Shown here piece by piece: positions 46,775 through 57,565 of a stretch of DNA of 64,000 nucleotides (position 1 is its first letter; every line of letters starts with the position of its first letter). This DNA is from Tanypteryx hageni (Eukaryota; Arthropoda; Insecta; Odonata; Petaluridae): contig CM054113.1 of NCBI GenBank assembly GCA_028673005.1, forward strand, positions 176,993,956 through 177,057,955, in the 5' to 3' direction. The notes under the pieces are model-generated. The model searched no databases. It had not been told where the DNA came from and saw only the letters and a program-made list of their open reading frames with translations. The position numbers and the translations under genes are program-made.

Positions 46775-48480
46775 GAAATTTTCTATTGTGATCTCGTATT
46801 GTCCTCGGAAAGAACGAGCCTAGATAACGGTCCGTCCTACAATCGATCTCACGTATCTTATCATCACGGTCGTTTCTACCTATATACGTTGGTGCATCAA
46901 TTATTCCTACAACCTCCTCTTTTAGACATTCCAATCTATATTTCTCCAGAAGCCGCAACCTTTAGTTCAATCTACTATCCTCCAGTGGTACGCAGTTCAA
47001 ATCCCTCAATAATGAAGTGACGCTTTCCTTATGTTCGTACTTTTTTTATACGAATCTTGCTGCTTTGCGCTGAACTCTTTCTAATTAAATTATGTGTCCT
47101 TTCTCGTACGGATCTCATATGGATGATGCGCATTCTACTTGTGGTCTAACCAGTGATAAGTAACATGTTTCGCGTACTTTTTCTGTAGTGTTCCGTACTA
47201 TTCTACTTATGAAAGCCAGTTTCTTGTTGGCCGAGCCTATAACTCGAGGAATGTGCATGTCCCTCGAAAGATCTCGACAAATGGTTACTCCTAAATATTT
47301 TACATACTCGGCTGTTTGAATATTTATTTCAATTATTTTATACTCGAAACCTACTTTTATGTTCTTACTTTTCTAGAACGTAACTGCGGCACATTTAGTG
47401 TAATTAATTTCAATTTTGCCATTCTTTGCACCACGTCTTAAGTCTTCACGCAGCGACTGATGGCCCTCCTGGTTTTTTATTTCTTTATATAGCACGGTAT
47501 CATCGGCAAAAAGTCTAATTTTACTACGAACTACCGAGTAGATATCATTCACATAAATTAAGAAAAGTAGAGGGCCCAATACACTTTCCTGAGGAACACC
47601 CGACGAAACTTTAACGGGGGACGAGTATTTCTCATCGATGACAACTATCTGCTCTCTATTCGAGAGGAAATCTCTCACCCAATTGACAACTTTCGGATTG
47701 ATACCATATTGTCCTAACTTTGCAATTAATTTATTATGAGATACTTTATCGAACGCCTTCCCGAAGCCAATGAATATTGCATCGACCTGAGTATTTTTCT
47801 CTCGGCATCGCAACAAATCATCCACGAACAAGCCGAGCTGCGTTTCGCATGATCTACCTCTCCGGAATCCGTGCTGGCATCCGCTAAGCAATGAGTTACT
47901 ATCTAAATAGCACATTACAGAACTAAAGATTATGTGCTCAAGTATCTTGCACGATAACGAGGTTAGGGAAATTGGCCTGTAATTTTCGGGGTTCTCTTTA
48001 TCGCCGCCCTTATGAATGGGCGTAACGTGTGCCATCTTGCAATCTTTAGGAACTACACTTTCCGCAATGGATTTCTCGAATATAATTTTTAAATACGGCG
48101 CGATTTCATAAGCTAACTCTTTCAATACCTGCGCGGGTATGTCTTCCGGCCCAGGAGATTTATTTGGTTTAATTGAATGAAGTTGGAGCGCGATACCATT
48201 TTCGGAAAATATCAAATCTTCCATCGAGTCGCCCTGATGCATAGGAAAAGTGGTTTAACATTCATCGTCATTAGGACTAAAAGCTTTCTGAAAGTGTTGA
48301 TTTAAAAGGTTTGCTTTCACAGCACTATCATGAACAACATTTCCCGTTTCCGATCTAAGTGACGCAATAGTGGGGCCTCTACCTTGGACTTCTCTGAAAT
48401 TTTACCAAAATGCTTTCGGGTTCTCTTTCAAGTTATCCTGTAAAACCTTCTTTTTGTAATTGTTAAACGCATTACGCATT
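46775..48480 (-). pseudogene. LINE-B reverse transcriptase
   Basis: A frame at 48242-47373 has IKPNKSPGPEDIP, NYRPISLTSLSCK, HGFRRGRSCETQL, a damaged motif A (IGFGKAFDKV; family IDFRKAFDKV), SSGVPQESVLGP (Gly changed to Glu in QGS) and the catalytic FADDTVLY. The thumb (KYLGVTIC, RVIGSANKKLAF) continues with stops to MRLLEKY and the end near 46,775. Motif A and B changes suggest loss of activity. Confidence 0.87.
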
Positions 48481-48593
48481 GACACTCTGGTTAAAGAGCG
48501 CACCTCCTTGTATTGCTGCCTTAACGTTGCACTTTGTTCAACCGTAGCTGTTGAGGTTGTGTTATTTACGCGAGAGTGGAGTTTTCTTAGCCG

Positions 48594-49175
48594 TCAGAGA
48601 GCGCTCCTAACTTCCTGGTTGTACCGTTTAGGTTCTGCATTTTCACACTTCAGCCTGCTTGGAATAAATTTATCTGTACACTCTCGCATCATATCTCTGA
48701 AGATGCACCAGGATTCTTCCGCGTCCGCAATATTTGTTACCTCGCAGAAATTAGTATATTTATTTCGCAGAAAATACCTAAATCTAATGAAATTGGCTTT
48801 GGCGAATACATAAAGCTTTCTTTTAGCCTTCACCTGTTTCTTAATGTTGAGCTGAAACTCTACGTGCACTGCCTTGTGATCGCTTATTCCCTCAGTAGCA
48901 GATACCCTATTCATGCGCTCAGGAAGATTAGTAGCCAATAATTCTAATATATTATTAAATCTCGTGGGAAATCTCACTAACTGATACAATGAGTGTTTGC
49001 CGAAAGTTTCATGTAAAGCTTCGCAAGATTCACGCTCTCTACCACCGGGATAAAACCAATTATGCCTCAAATCAATTGACGGAAGATTGAAATCGCCCCC
49101 GATTATAATGGCTTTATCTTTATTGATTGAACTTAGCGTCGCCACTTGTTTCTCTAGATAATAAATAGTTTCCAC
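48594..49175 (-). pseudogene. LINE-B endonuclease C-terminal part
   Basis: A 193-codon frame carries IIIGGDFNLPSIDLR, QLVRFPTRFNNILELLATNL and GISDHKAVHVEF, the last three blocks of the apurinic-type endonuclease with the catalytic SDH. It leads into the basic linker PSRLKCENAEPKRYNQEV. The N-terminal half is missing because the element is truncated. Confidence 0.87.
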
Positions 49176-49188
49176 GCTCGTATTTGGT

Positions 49189-50299
49189 ATTCGACATTAG
49201 TTAAACATATTCTATCAATAAAAATAGTTTTATTACGATTAGAACGAGATCTTTTATCTCGATTCGAAATTCATTAGACATTCAGTTAGTTTCACAGGGT
49301 TGCGTTTGAGAGCTCTTCGATTTATCAGCGCCAACTAAATTCGGACGTTTTCCAATTTTCAAAAATTTTGCGAATTTACACCGTGCCGTAATTCGGACTG
49401 CAGTTGGATTTAATCACTCCCTAACCACAGCTTTCGCCGTCTGGAACCACAGAGGGAACGCTTCCATTCATTTTCCCACTTTACCGCCCCTTTTACAACC
49501 TCTTTAAACCCTTAAGTGCTCTTTTTCGGACCTCTATCCATCTATTCGCCCCCCTTAACACGGGTTGCCTCATCTCTAATTCTCCCTTCCGCCATTTCTC
49601 TCTTACTCTCTCCTTACCTTTCAACCTTCCTCGACTGCTCTCTGACTCACATCCTACCTCATCCTGTTCCTTATCCCTTCAAGTCACTTTCTCTAACCAT
49701 CTCTCTCTCTTTCTCTCATCCCTTTTCCTTCCCGTCTAGCCGATTTCATCCTTTTCCTTTTTGCTTCTCGTTTTCTCCCTCACCCTCCTTCCCCTTTCCT
49801 CAAAGGTAGTTAAAAGTCACTCACTCACTCTTCACTCATCCCCCTTGCACCTCACTCCTAATGTTTGCGGAGATGCGGTCGTCCCTGACTCTCTTTCTAC
49901 CCCGAACCCCGACGCCCAAACTCTCTCTCTCTCGCTTTTTATCCTGTCTCTCACACTTCATCCCGAATGTCCTTTTCCCTCTTTGTGAAATCCCTTTATT
50001 CTTTTGCTTTTCTTTGCACTTCCGTTAATATCTACTGCTTTCTCCGCACTAGGCTGTTTTGTTCGCCCTTGCTCTGCAAGTTTTGTGGCGCTACGTTCTC
50101 TTTGTCTTTTTCTTAACGTTTCGGCTCTTCTCTTTTTACCTTTCTCAGCATCTCTTGTTATTTTTTCCTTTTCTCTTCACTTTTATGTAAATTCTCTTTT
50201 TACTTTAAGTATAATATTTTCTGAAGTCTATGAGTTTCTTTCACGTCATCTCTCTAAATAGTGTTTTCAGTTAATATGTTCTATAACTGCTACACAATG
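49189..50299. other. Non-coding with a pyrimidine-rich tract
   Basis: From about 49,500 to 50,230 the plus strand is C/T-rich, with CTCTCTCTCT and CCTTT words. No gene recognised. Confidence 0.5.
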
Positions 50300-50975
50300 A
50301 ACTTGTACTCGTTCGTCTCCGAAGGGAACGGTAGTGTGCCAGGTAGCTCCGGGTGAAAGGGTGTTTGAGGGCGTCATAAGGAGAGAGTCATAATGACCAA
50401 GAACGGAAGTAAATCGGCAGCATAGGTGACGAAGTGCAAGGCGTGCAACAGAAAACTTAGCATTGGTGTGCAATGCTCAACTTGTGGAACATGGTTCCAC
50501 ATAAAATGTTCGAGAAGCAGCTCAGAAGAGTGCATGGAGGACAATTGGAAGTGTTTTGTGTGTAGGAAGAATGAGGATCGCTCTGCTATAGAGGAAAAGA
50601 AGATAATAGTGAGTCTGAAGCAGGAGTTGCAGAGGGTTAAGGAGATGATAGAGGTATTAACGAAAGAGAATACGGCACTGAAGAGTGAAAAGATGAAGGA
50701 TCCAAGTGGTGATGAATGGTTGGAGGTCAAATGAAGGAGAAAAATAGAGGTGAGGAAGGATAACTGTGCTAAGGAGCCAAGTGTTCGTGTCTTGGGAGAC
50801 TCCATGATTCGTTTTGCAGGGAAAGAATGCAGAAGGCAGGGTGATGAGGTGGAGTGTTTCCGGAATTAGGATCGAGCAAATGGAAAAGAAAATTTTGGGC
50901 AGTAGTGACGATAGTAAAGAAGAAGTTTTGGTAATACACGTCGGAAAGAATGATATTAAAAGCGTCATACAATGA

Positions 50976-51890
50976 GACCTGAATATGATGTTGGACCACT
51001 TTTACTGTACTGTACTATCTATGAGCCACCAGTCCTACGTGGCTTTTTCGACGAGTAAATTCGCTCCTTTATCGACGATCCTTCCCAGTTATCATTGTAT
51101 GACGCTTTTTCGTGTCAGCCTCAGGCCGTGGAGCGTACAGTTAAGGTGGTCACAAAAGCTTCATTAAGCGTCTGCGGAGCTGAAAATCGTGATGGCTTAA
51201 TTCGAAATGCTTTAAGATCAAGGAAAGTGATACCATCGTTTGATACCAAAAACCAGTTTCGAGACATTGACACTGATAGTGACACTTCTTAAACAAACAT
51301 TTGTTTCTTCAAAGGATTTGCCTAGTAGCCTTCACAAGTCTCATTTTGGTACTTACCAATACAATTGTCATTTTCTGTAGGCATTAAACCCATCATTGGT
51401 TGGCTGGTTGGGATGGGTTAGGGCGGAACTAGATGTGCAGTCACCTTCTCGTGGTGAGTTCTGAGTCGGTTTCTTCTTTATTCCTATAGGAACCGGGCGA
51501 AGAGCTGCACTCTCCAGTACTGATAAATGTCGCATTTTGGTGAAAAACAGCGAAATTTTTAAGACTTTTTGAGCGGGCGGAGCACCCGCCAAAGTACCCA
51601 AAACCTCTCATTATGTCTCTGACTAGGTTTAATCTAGTATTTAGTGACTTTAGATTGCACATGTATCAATATATACACGCGGAAAGTCCATCCGAACTTT
51701 ATTATACAAAACCTCAATTTTAGTCAAATTCTCGTAACTTTGAGGCTCGTTCGGGGATAGCAAAATTTATCCGATCAAGCCCAAATTTATTGTACGAGGT
51801 ACTACCATGAGCTCACAACTTTTTCGAATGGTGTCTAATTCAAATTCAAACATTCGATTTTTTCGATACACCCTAGTGTGTACATCGGCT
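50976..51890. other. Unidentified insertion inside LINE-E ORF1
   Basis: About 0.9 kb separates the GKND block from the KIVVS block of the esterase, where related esterases have only a few dozen residues. It contains a 93-codon frame (51,000-51,292) and otherwise AT-rich sequence. The borders are approximate, and I found no clear terminal repeat or TSD. Confidence 0.6.
51000..51292 (+). pseudogene. Conserved-looking frame of unknown family
   Basis: A frame with one in-frame stop (51,056) reads YCTIYEPPVLRGFFDE, then IRSFIDDPSQ, QAVERTVKVVTKASLSVCG, ENRDGLIRNALRSRK and FDTKNQFRD, and ends DTDSDTS. The dense EPP, AVERTVK.VT and RDG.IR motifs look like the C-terminus of a real protein and not chance. 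I believe similar tails occur in arthropod repeat-associated proteins but cannot name the family. It is a fragment with no start or upstream exon visible. Confidence 0.5.
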
Positions 51891-52111
51891 AAGAAAAAAA
51901 TTAGAAATGCAAAAATAGTAGTGAGTAGAATTATAAGAAGACGAGATGTTGCTAGAAGACGAAGGGATAGATTGGGTTTGCCATAGTCAAAAATTGTGTT
52001 TCGTGGATCCGAATTGTTGGTTGGGAGAGAATGACTTAGGGCGTGATGGGCTGCATCTGAATAGACAAGGCAGCGAAAAATTTGAGAGATTGCTGAGGAA
52101 TGTAGTGAGGC

Positions 52112-52501
52112 ATGCGAGGGTGGAAAACTAGCTGGGGAAAACAGAGGTCAATCAATGATCAAAAGAAGATAAGTGAAAATGTTATGCAGATGTGTATATT
52201 GGAAGACGAAGAAGAAGCAGGGGAAATAGAACACGAAAGAGGTGGTGGTTGTCATCCTAGACGCCTACAGTCCAATTGCAAAAGCGGTGGTAGTGCTGTT
52301 GAGCTGACGGAGAAATCGAATAAAGGTAAGGGTTTGAGGGTACTTCAGGTTAACTGTCGAAGTTTATATAACAAGAGGGAAGAGTTTCTAATGTTAATTG
52401 ATGCTTGCAATTCCAATGTAGTTATAGGGACAGAATCATGGTTAAAAAGCGATATAAAATCGAATGAGATTCTTCCACCTGGTTTCACGGTATATAGAAG
52501 A
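52112..52501 (+). pseudogene. LINE-E ORF2 N-terminus, endonuclease first half
   Basis: Starts with an ATG overlapping the ORF1 end. It has an acidic leader (EDEEEAGEIEHERGGG) and then LRVLQVNCRSLYNKREEF, VVIGTESWLKSD and PPGFTVYRR, the first half of the apurinic-type endonuclease. It stops at the LINE-A insertion. The second half resumes at 54,416. Confidence 0.8.
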
Positions 52502-54415
52502 GATCGCGACGCGGCGACAGAGGCGTAGCCACGCAATATTGAAAACATACCTACCACCGCTTCCGATGAGTATCGCACAGCTATAGTCCATGAGTACAAC
52601 TGTGCCCGCGTATTAGCGAGAAAAACCATGCGTAACGCATTTAACACCTTCCGGAATGAGGTATTATTGAAGGAGGATCCAAAAGCGTTCTGGTCCTATG
52701 TAAGAGAAGTCAAGGGAGGGGGTCCTTCAACACCCTCCCTGCGATGTGATTTCGGAGACACCCTTCACGATGGGGAGGATAAAGCTAATCTACTAAACGT
52801 TTACTTCGCGAAGGCGTTCACGGCAGGTGGTGATAGACATGAATATAATCTTATTCCCGATGGATGTACTCGGATGGATAATATTAAAATTTCTGAGGCA
52901 GGAACAGCGAAGCAACTGGGTGCGATAAAGCCCAACAAAAACCCAGGCCCAGAAAGATTTCCCGCGCGTGTATTAAAAGAACTAGCAGAAGAAATAGCTC
53001 CCTTCCTTCGGATAGTTTTCGAGAAATCCCTTACCCTCTGTGAGGTTCCTGATGATTGGAGACTAGCACACGTCACACCCATTCATAAGAGAGGTGACAA
53101 AGAAAACCCAGAAAATTATAGGCCGATTTCTCTAACATTATTATCATGTAAGATCTTAGAGCACATTATTGTTAGCAACACAATGCGTTATCTCGAGAGT
53201 AGATCGCTGTTAGTCAACTGTCAACATGGCTTCAGAAAAGGTAGATCCTGTGACACCCAACTCGGTCTGTTTGTGAATGTTGTTTTATCATGCTGCGAAA
53301 ATAATAAACAGGTCGATGCAGTGTTCCTTGATTTTAGAAAAGCTTTTGACAAGGTTCCCCACTGTAAGTTGTTATTAAAATTGGGAAATCTTGGCGTTAA
53401 AGTCATTAACTAGGTTCGCGCTTTCCTTTGGAATAGAAAACAAAAAGTAGTCATCGATGGTAAGTCCTCGAGTGTGGCAGATGTAGTCTCTGGAGTGCCG
53501 CAGGGTAGTGTGATCGGACCTATGCTTTTCTTGCTTTATATAAACGACATCAGCTCAGTTGTGAAAAGTAATATCAGGCTTTTTGCGGATGACACCGTAG
53601 TCTATAGAGAAATTAGTGGTCCTAGCGACCATCGTCAGCTTTAGGATGATCTGGATGCGGTATCTGTTTGGTGCAAGGAATGGCAGCTCGAAATCAATCA
53701 GAAAAAGAGTAACGTTCAAAACTTTTGGAAATCTAGAAGCACATCGTCCGTGTTTACCTACTCGATAGATGGTGAGAGCATTCCTGCTTCGGAACCCGTG
53801 AAATACCTCGGGGTAACCTTGAATCGTGACCTGTCTTGGGACACTCACATAAGACGAGTGATAGGTGCGGCAAATAAGAAGTTGGCTTTTGTGCGTAGAA
53901 TAGTCAGGAAAAGCACGGAAAAGGTGAGAGAAACCTGTTACTTATCCTTGGTTAGACCTGAAATGGAATACGCAGCAGCGGTTTGGGATCCATATCAGAG
54001 GGGACTCATAAAGGATTTAGAAAAAATACAGCGGCGAGCAGCTAGATTCGTGAAAAAGAATTACGATAAAAAACAGAGCGTTACGTTACTCATTGAATAG
54101 TTGAGTTGGCCATCGTTGAAAGATCGTAGATTACAGGCGAGACTTAAACTTCTAGATAAATATAGGTCGGAGATATTCGTAAATGAAATGAAGGATATTA
54201 TTCGACAACCATCGTATATCGGACGGAGGGATAATGAGGACAAGATTCGCGAAATATGTAGTTGGACGGAGAGGTAAAAGGAGTCCCTTTTCCCTAGGAC
54301 AATACGTGACCACAATAGATAAGTGAATAATAATTAGTTAGGAACTTGGTGCGCGGCACCCCCTGCCATCCACCGTCAAGGTGACTTGCAGGGTAATATG
54401 CAGATGTAGATGTAG
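52502..54415 (+). mobile_element. LINE-A copy 2, inserted in LINE-E
   Basis: A 5'-truncated LINE-A, longer than copy 1, ending in the shared stem-loop (54348-54393) and GATGTAGATGTAG tail. A 6-base AGAAGA occurs just before its start (52496-52501) and just after its tail (54416-54421), a candidate TSD. The 5' border is less certain than the 3' one. Confidence 0.82.
52628..54320 (+). pseudogene. LINE-A RT, copy 2
   Basis: Starts in the linker (MRNAFNTFRNEVLL), then IKPNKNPGPERFP, NYRPISLTLLSCK, motif A LDFRKAFDKV, SGVPQGSVIGP, FADDTVVY and KYLGVTL. Stops occur near 53,411, 53,642 and 54,098. A 6-base in-frame deletion after NLGV distinguishes it from copy 1. RT activity is unlikely. Confidence 0.88.
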
Positions 54416-55333
54416 AGAAGAAGGGATTTTAATTTGTGTCAAAGACTGCTTTCAGTGCACACTTGAATGAATAAGAAACGATTGCGAGGCAATGTGTATA
54501 AAATTAAGAAATCCTTTCTTAAAAAAGCAAATCGATATTATAGCAGCGTATAGGAAACCGGGAGAGGATTATTATTTGTTAGAAATGTTAGGGAACTTAT
54601 TCATCGAAAATCCGTTAACGCAGGATATACTAATTGCAGGAGACCTAAACTTACCTTCGGTTAAGTGGGATGCGTCATCAACGGGAGGCGGGAGGGCTCA
54701 GGAATTGGCAAATGAAGGGGGATTCACACAGGTAGTAAGACAGTCAACTGGGGGGGGGGGGGTAAAATTCTCGATGTCTTTCTTTTAAGGCCGTCTGAGT
54801 CACTTATTTGCTCGGAGTCAATGACAGGTATTAATGATCATGATGCTGTTTATTTAGAAATGGACTGGGTTGTTACGAATCCAATGAGGAAGAAGCAAAA
54901 ATCTAAGGTATGGCAATATAGCAGAGGCGATAGAATTGGATTTCGACAATATTTAACGGAAAGTTTTCCAAAGTGGGCAAGTGAAGGGGGAAGCGTAGAA
55001 GAAATGTGGGTAGCGTTTAAGAAATTATTGTTGTTAGGACTACAGAAGTACGTGCCCGTAAAGATTCTGGAGGACAATCCTGATTCTGAGTATTATAACA
55101 AAACTATTAGAGTGCTGAAAACAAAAGTAAGAAAATCGCATAAAATGAAACATTTAGGTTATTTATATTCTTGTAAATATGTTAAATTAACGAAAGACTT
55201 GAACAAAGAAAAAAGAAGGGCGAAAGAAAAATATCTTATAAATATTTTAGATATAAATAACAGTAGTGAATTCTATAAATATCTTAAAAGATGTAGGGAA
55301 AACAGAGAAATCAGCTACGATAAAAATGCATAA
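54416..55333 (+). pseudogene. LINE-E endonuclease second half and linker
   Basis: Reads GILICVKDCFQCTLE, IDIIAAYRKPGEDYY and ILIAGDLNLPSVKWDAS, then a frameshift exactly at a run of 13 G (54750-54762). The other frame continues KILDVFLLRPSE and GINDHDAVYLEMDW (the SDH-like block has NDH), then a basic linker to 55333. Apart from the G-run and an early stop, the domain is intact. Confidence 0.85.
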
Positions 55334-57010
55334 TCGTAGGAGACGAAGAGAAAGCAAATGAGTTCAATAGGTGGTATGCTAGCGTGTTTAGGAAAATCGA
55401 AAATGTTGATACTTTAGTGCAGAGTGTTACAAAGGAAAGACCGTTGGAAACGGAGTTAAATAAATACACTTGATTGATGCAAGAGCCAAAACACATTAAC
55501 ATTCGGGATGCGGAAATTAAAAAAAAGTGGCGAGGTTAAAAGATCGCAAATCTAGGGGACCAGATGATATTGCGGGAGAGGCATTAAAGTTGGGTTCTAG
55601 GGAAATAGTACCGTATCTGCAATTATTATATACTGTCTCTTTAAATAACGATAGTATACCGGCGGACTGGAAGAAGGCGATAGTAATACCTATTTATAAG
55701 GGAGGGAACAAAACCTACGTTGAAGGTTACAGGCCTGTTAGTATAACATCAGCTGTTTGCAAGCTGATGGAAAAAATAATAGCTGACTACTTGCGCAACT
55801 TTTGGGAAGTAAATAATTGGCTATGTAAAAATCAGCATGGGTTTAGAAAAGGCTACTCTTGTGATACTCAGTTACTAGGACTCGTTCAGGATATTGCAGA
55901 CACAATTGATAAAGGGGAAGAGGCAGATGGGATTGTAATAGATTTTGCAAAAGCATTTGATACTGTCTCTAATGACATTCTTTTAGCTAAATTATGTAAG
56001 TTAAGCATAGATAAGAGAGTGATCTCATGGATTAAAAATTTCCTTATTGGTAGGTCTTCGAGGGTTAGAATTGGTACAAGTTTGTCAGATTTTGTGAATA
56101 TCACATCAGGGGTGCCCCAAGGAAGCGTTTTAGGTTCGATACTGTTTCTTACTTATGTTAACAACCTTCCGAATAACATAAATTTAAGGATTCGTCTATT
56201 TTCGGATGATTGTATTATATATAGGCAAATAAAAAGTGAGGAAGACCGGGAAATTTTACAAGAGGATATCGAAAAGTTTGAAGCTTGGATTAGGATAATC
56301 AAAATGAGTGTAAATATTAACAAAAGCAAACACGTTACGTTCTCAAACAAAATACTAATAAGCGAGCGCAGATACAGCCTACACGGCGAAATATTACCAA
56401 AATATGATTGCTTCAAGTATTTAGGCGTCCACGTAGCAAAAGATTTAGGATGGTATAGGCATATTGAAAGTATTATAAGAAAAGCATATAAAAACCTACA
56501 TTATGTTATGCGTAATCTTAAAGGAAGTAGTAGGTCTGCGAAGGAAAAGGCGTAAAAAACTTTAGTCAGACCAATATTAGAATACGCGACGAATGTATGG
56601 GATCCGCATGGGATAGGTCAAAACAGGAAAATAGAGAAAGTTCAAAGGAAAGCTGCGAGATAATTGCTAGGTTGGTTTAAAAAGGAAGACAGCGTCACAG
56701 AAATGTTGAAAATTCTGGATTGGAAATCATTAGAAAATAGGAGACGAATTAACAGATTAGGGGGACTGTACCAGGCATACAGCAATAATGAAGCATGGGA
56801 AGACTTAAGAAGTAGAATGTAGGCGCCGAATTTTTTAGGGAAAAAATAGCCATGAATTTAAAATTAAACTTAGGCCGCAAAAGACAAATACAGCAAAGTA
56901 TTCGTTTCTAAACAGGGGAATCAGCGAGTGGAACAAGTTACCTGAAGTGCTCTTCAAGCCCTTATCTAAGGACGCGAAACATTTTAAACGTAGAGTTAGT
57001 TCATATATGC
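55334..57010 (+). pseudogene. LINE-E reverse transcriptase
   Basis: A 342-codon frame (55527-56555) carries KDRKSRGPDDI, IPIYKGGNK, YRPVSITSAVCK, HGFRKGYSCDTQL, motif A VIDFAKAFDTV, motif B SGVPQGSVLGS, the catalytic FSDDCIIY (FSDD in place of FADD) and YLGVHVAKDL. After a stop at 56555 the thumb continues TLVRPILEYATNVWDPHG, KVQRKAAR and further stops. The catalytic Asp residues are all kept, so this is the best preserved RT in the window. Confidence 0.9.
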
Positions 57011-57293
57011 ATGGTAAAAATAAGACGAACTGTGAGGAAGAATATTAGTAACATCCATATCTATGTAACTGTGCCAAAGTGCAGGAAAAGTAGGGAATTG
57101 CTTGGAAGGGTGAAGTTCGGTGGGGACTTCGTGGGCCCCGTGACCGCTACGGTAGCCGTGAAGGCCTTCCATGAACCCACAAAAATCCGCACTTTAGGCA
57201 CTGATTGTAATTAGTTTGAAATTGTATATTGTTAAATATTTTTAAATATATTTTAATATTTATTATATAATTTATGAGGACTTTATTTGTAAA

Positions 57294-57315
57294 ATTGGAA
57301 TTGGAATTGGAATTT
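57294..57315 (+). repeat. LINE-E 3' tandem tail (TTGGAA)n
   Basis: Three to four TTGGAA units end the element, comparable to the short tandem tails of CR1/L2-type LINEs. Confidence 0.7.
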
Positions 57316-57462
57316 TAGAAATATATACTATGTATTCCTTGTCAAATTGCAATGTTTTTTAAATAAATAAATTCATAATGATAATAATAATAATCCTTCT
57401 CTACTTAAGGACGATATTTAAACTCTAAAGTCAATTTTCACATCTAATCCAGAATGCATTAA

Positions 57463-57538
57463 TGCCCTAGGCGGGATTTGAAACCGAGACCTTGGTATTC
57501 GACAGCAGATCCATTTTCCAAGGCTGTCATTTGTGTCA
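57463..57538 (-). repeat. Degenerate tRNA-SINE head, second family
   Basis: Resembles the minus-strand head at 45,601-45,675 (CTAGGCGGGATT, ACCTTGGTATTCG) but is decayed. Box B is altered to GGTTTCAAATCC. Confidence 0.55.
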
Positions 57539-57565
57539 CTTAATAATACTAGTAATATTATTACT

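Larger units (their letters stand above)
46772..49188 (-). mobile_element. LINE-B copy 2, truncated at both ends
   Basis: A CR1/Jockey-group element containing the endonuclease C-terminus, linker and RT. Similarity to LINE-B copy 1 stops near 46,772, right after the RDHNRKF coding end, so the stem-loop 3' end is missing. Similarity to LINE-C stops near 49,188 within the endonuclease. Confidence 0.88.
50393..52131 (+). pseudogene. LINE-E ORF1: PHD finger, coiled coil, SGNH esterase
   Basis: ATG at 50393, then an in-frame TAG at 50423. The PHD finger has the full C4HC3 spacing: CKAC, CSTC, HIKC and CFVC with 9, 4 and 14 residues between. A Glu/Lys/Leu-rich coiled coil follows (SLKQELQRVKEMIEVL). 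A stop and a frameshift precede the esterase: block I VRVLGDSMIRF and block III VIHVGKNDI. Foreign DNA then intervenes. The end resumes with NAKIVVSRIIRRRD and the catalytic GRDGLHLNRQG near 52,050. All three SGNH blocks are present once the insertion is skipped. Confidence 0.85.
50300..57316 (+). mobile_element. LINE-E, near full-length CR1-like element, twice interrupted
   Basis: ORF1 (PHD and esterase) is followed by ORF2 (endonuclease and RT). ORF1 ends at 52131 and ORF2 can start at 52112, overlapping by 20 bases. PHD and esterase domains in ORF1 are known for CR1-like LINEs. The element is interrupted by unidentified DNA (about 50,976-51,890) and by LINE-A (52502-54415). It ends with a TTGGAA-type tandem tail (about 57,294-57,315), unlike the GATGTA tail of families A and B. 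The 5' border is estimated. Confidence 0.85.
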
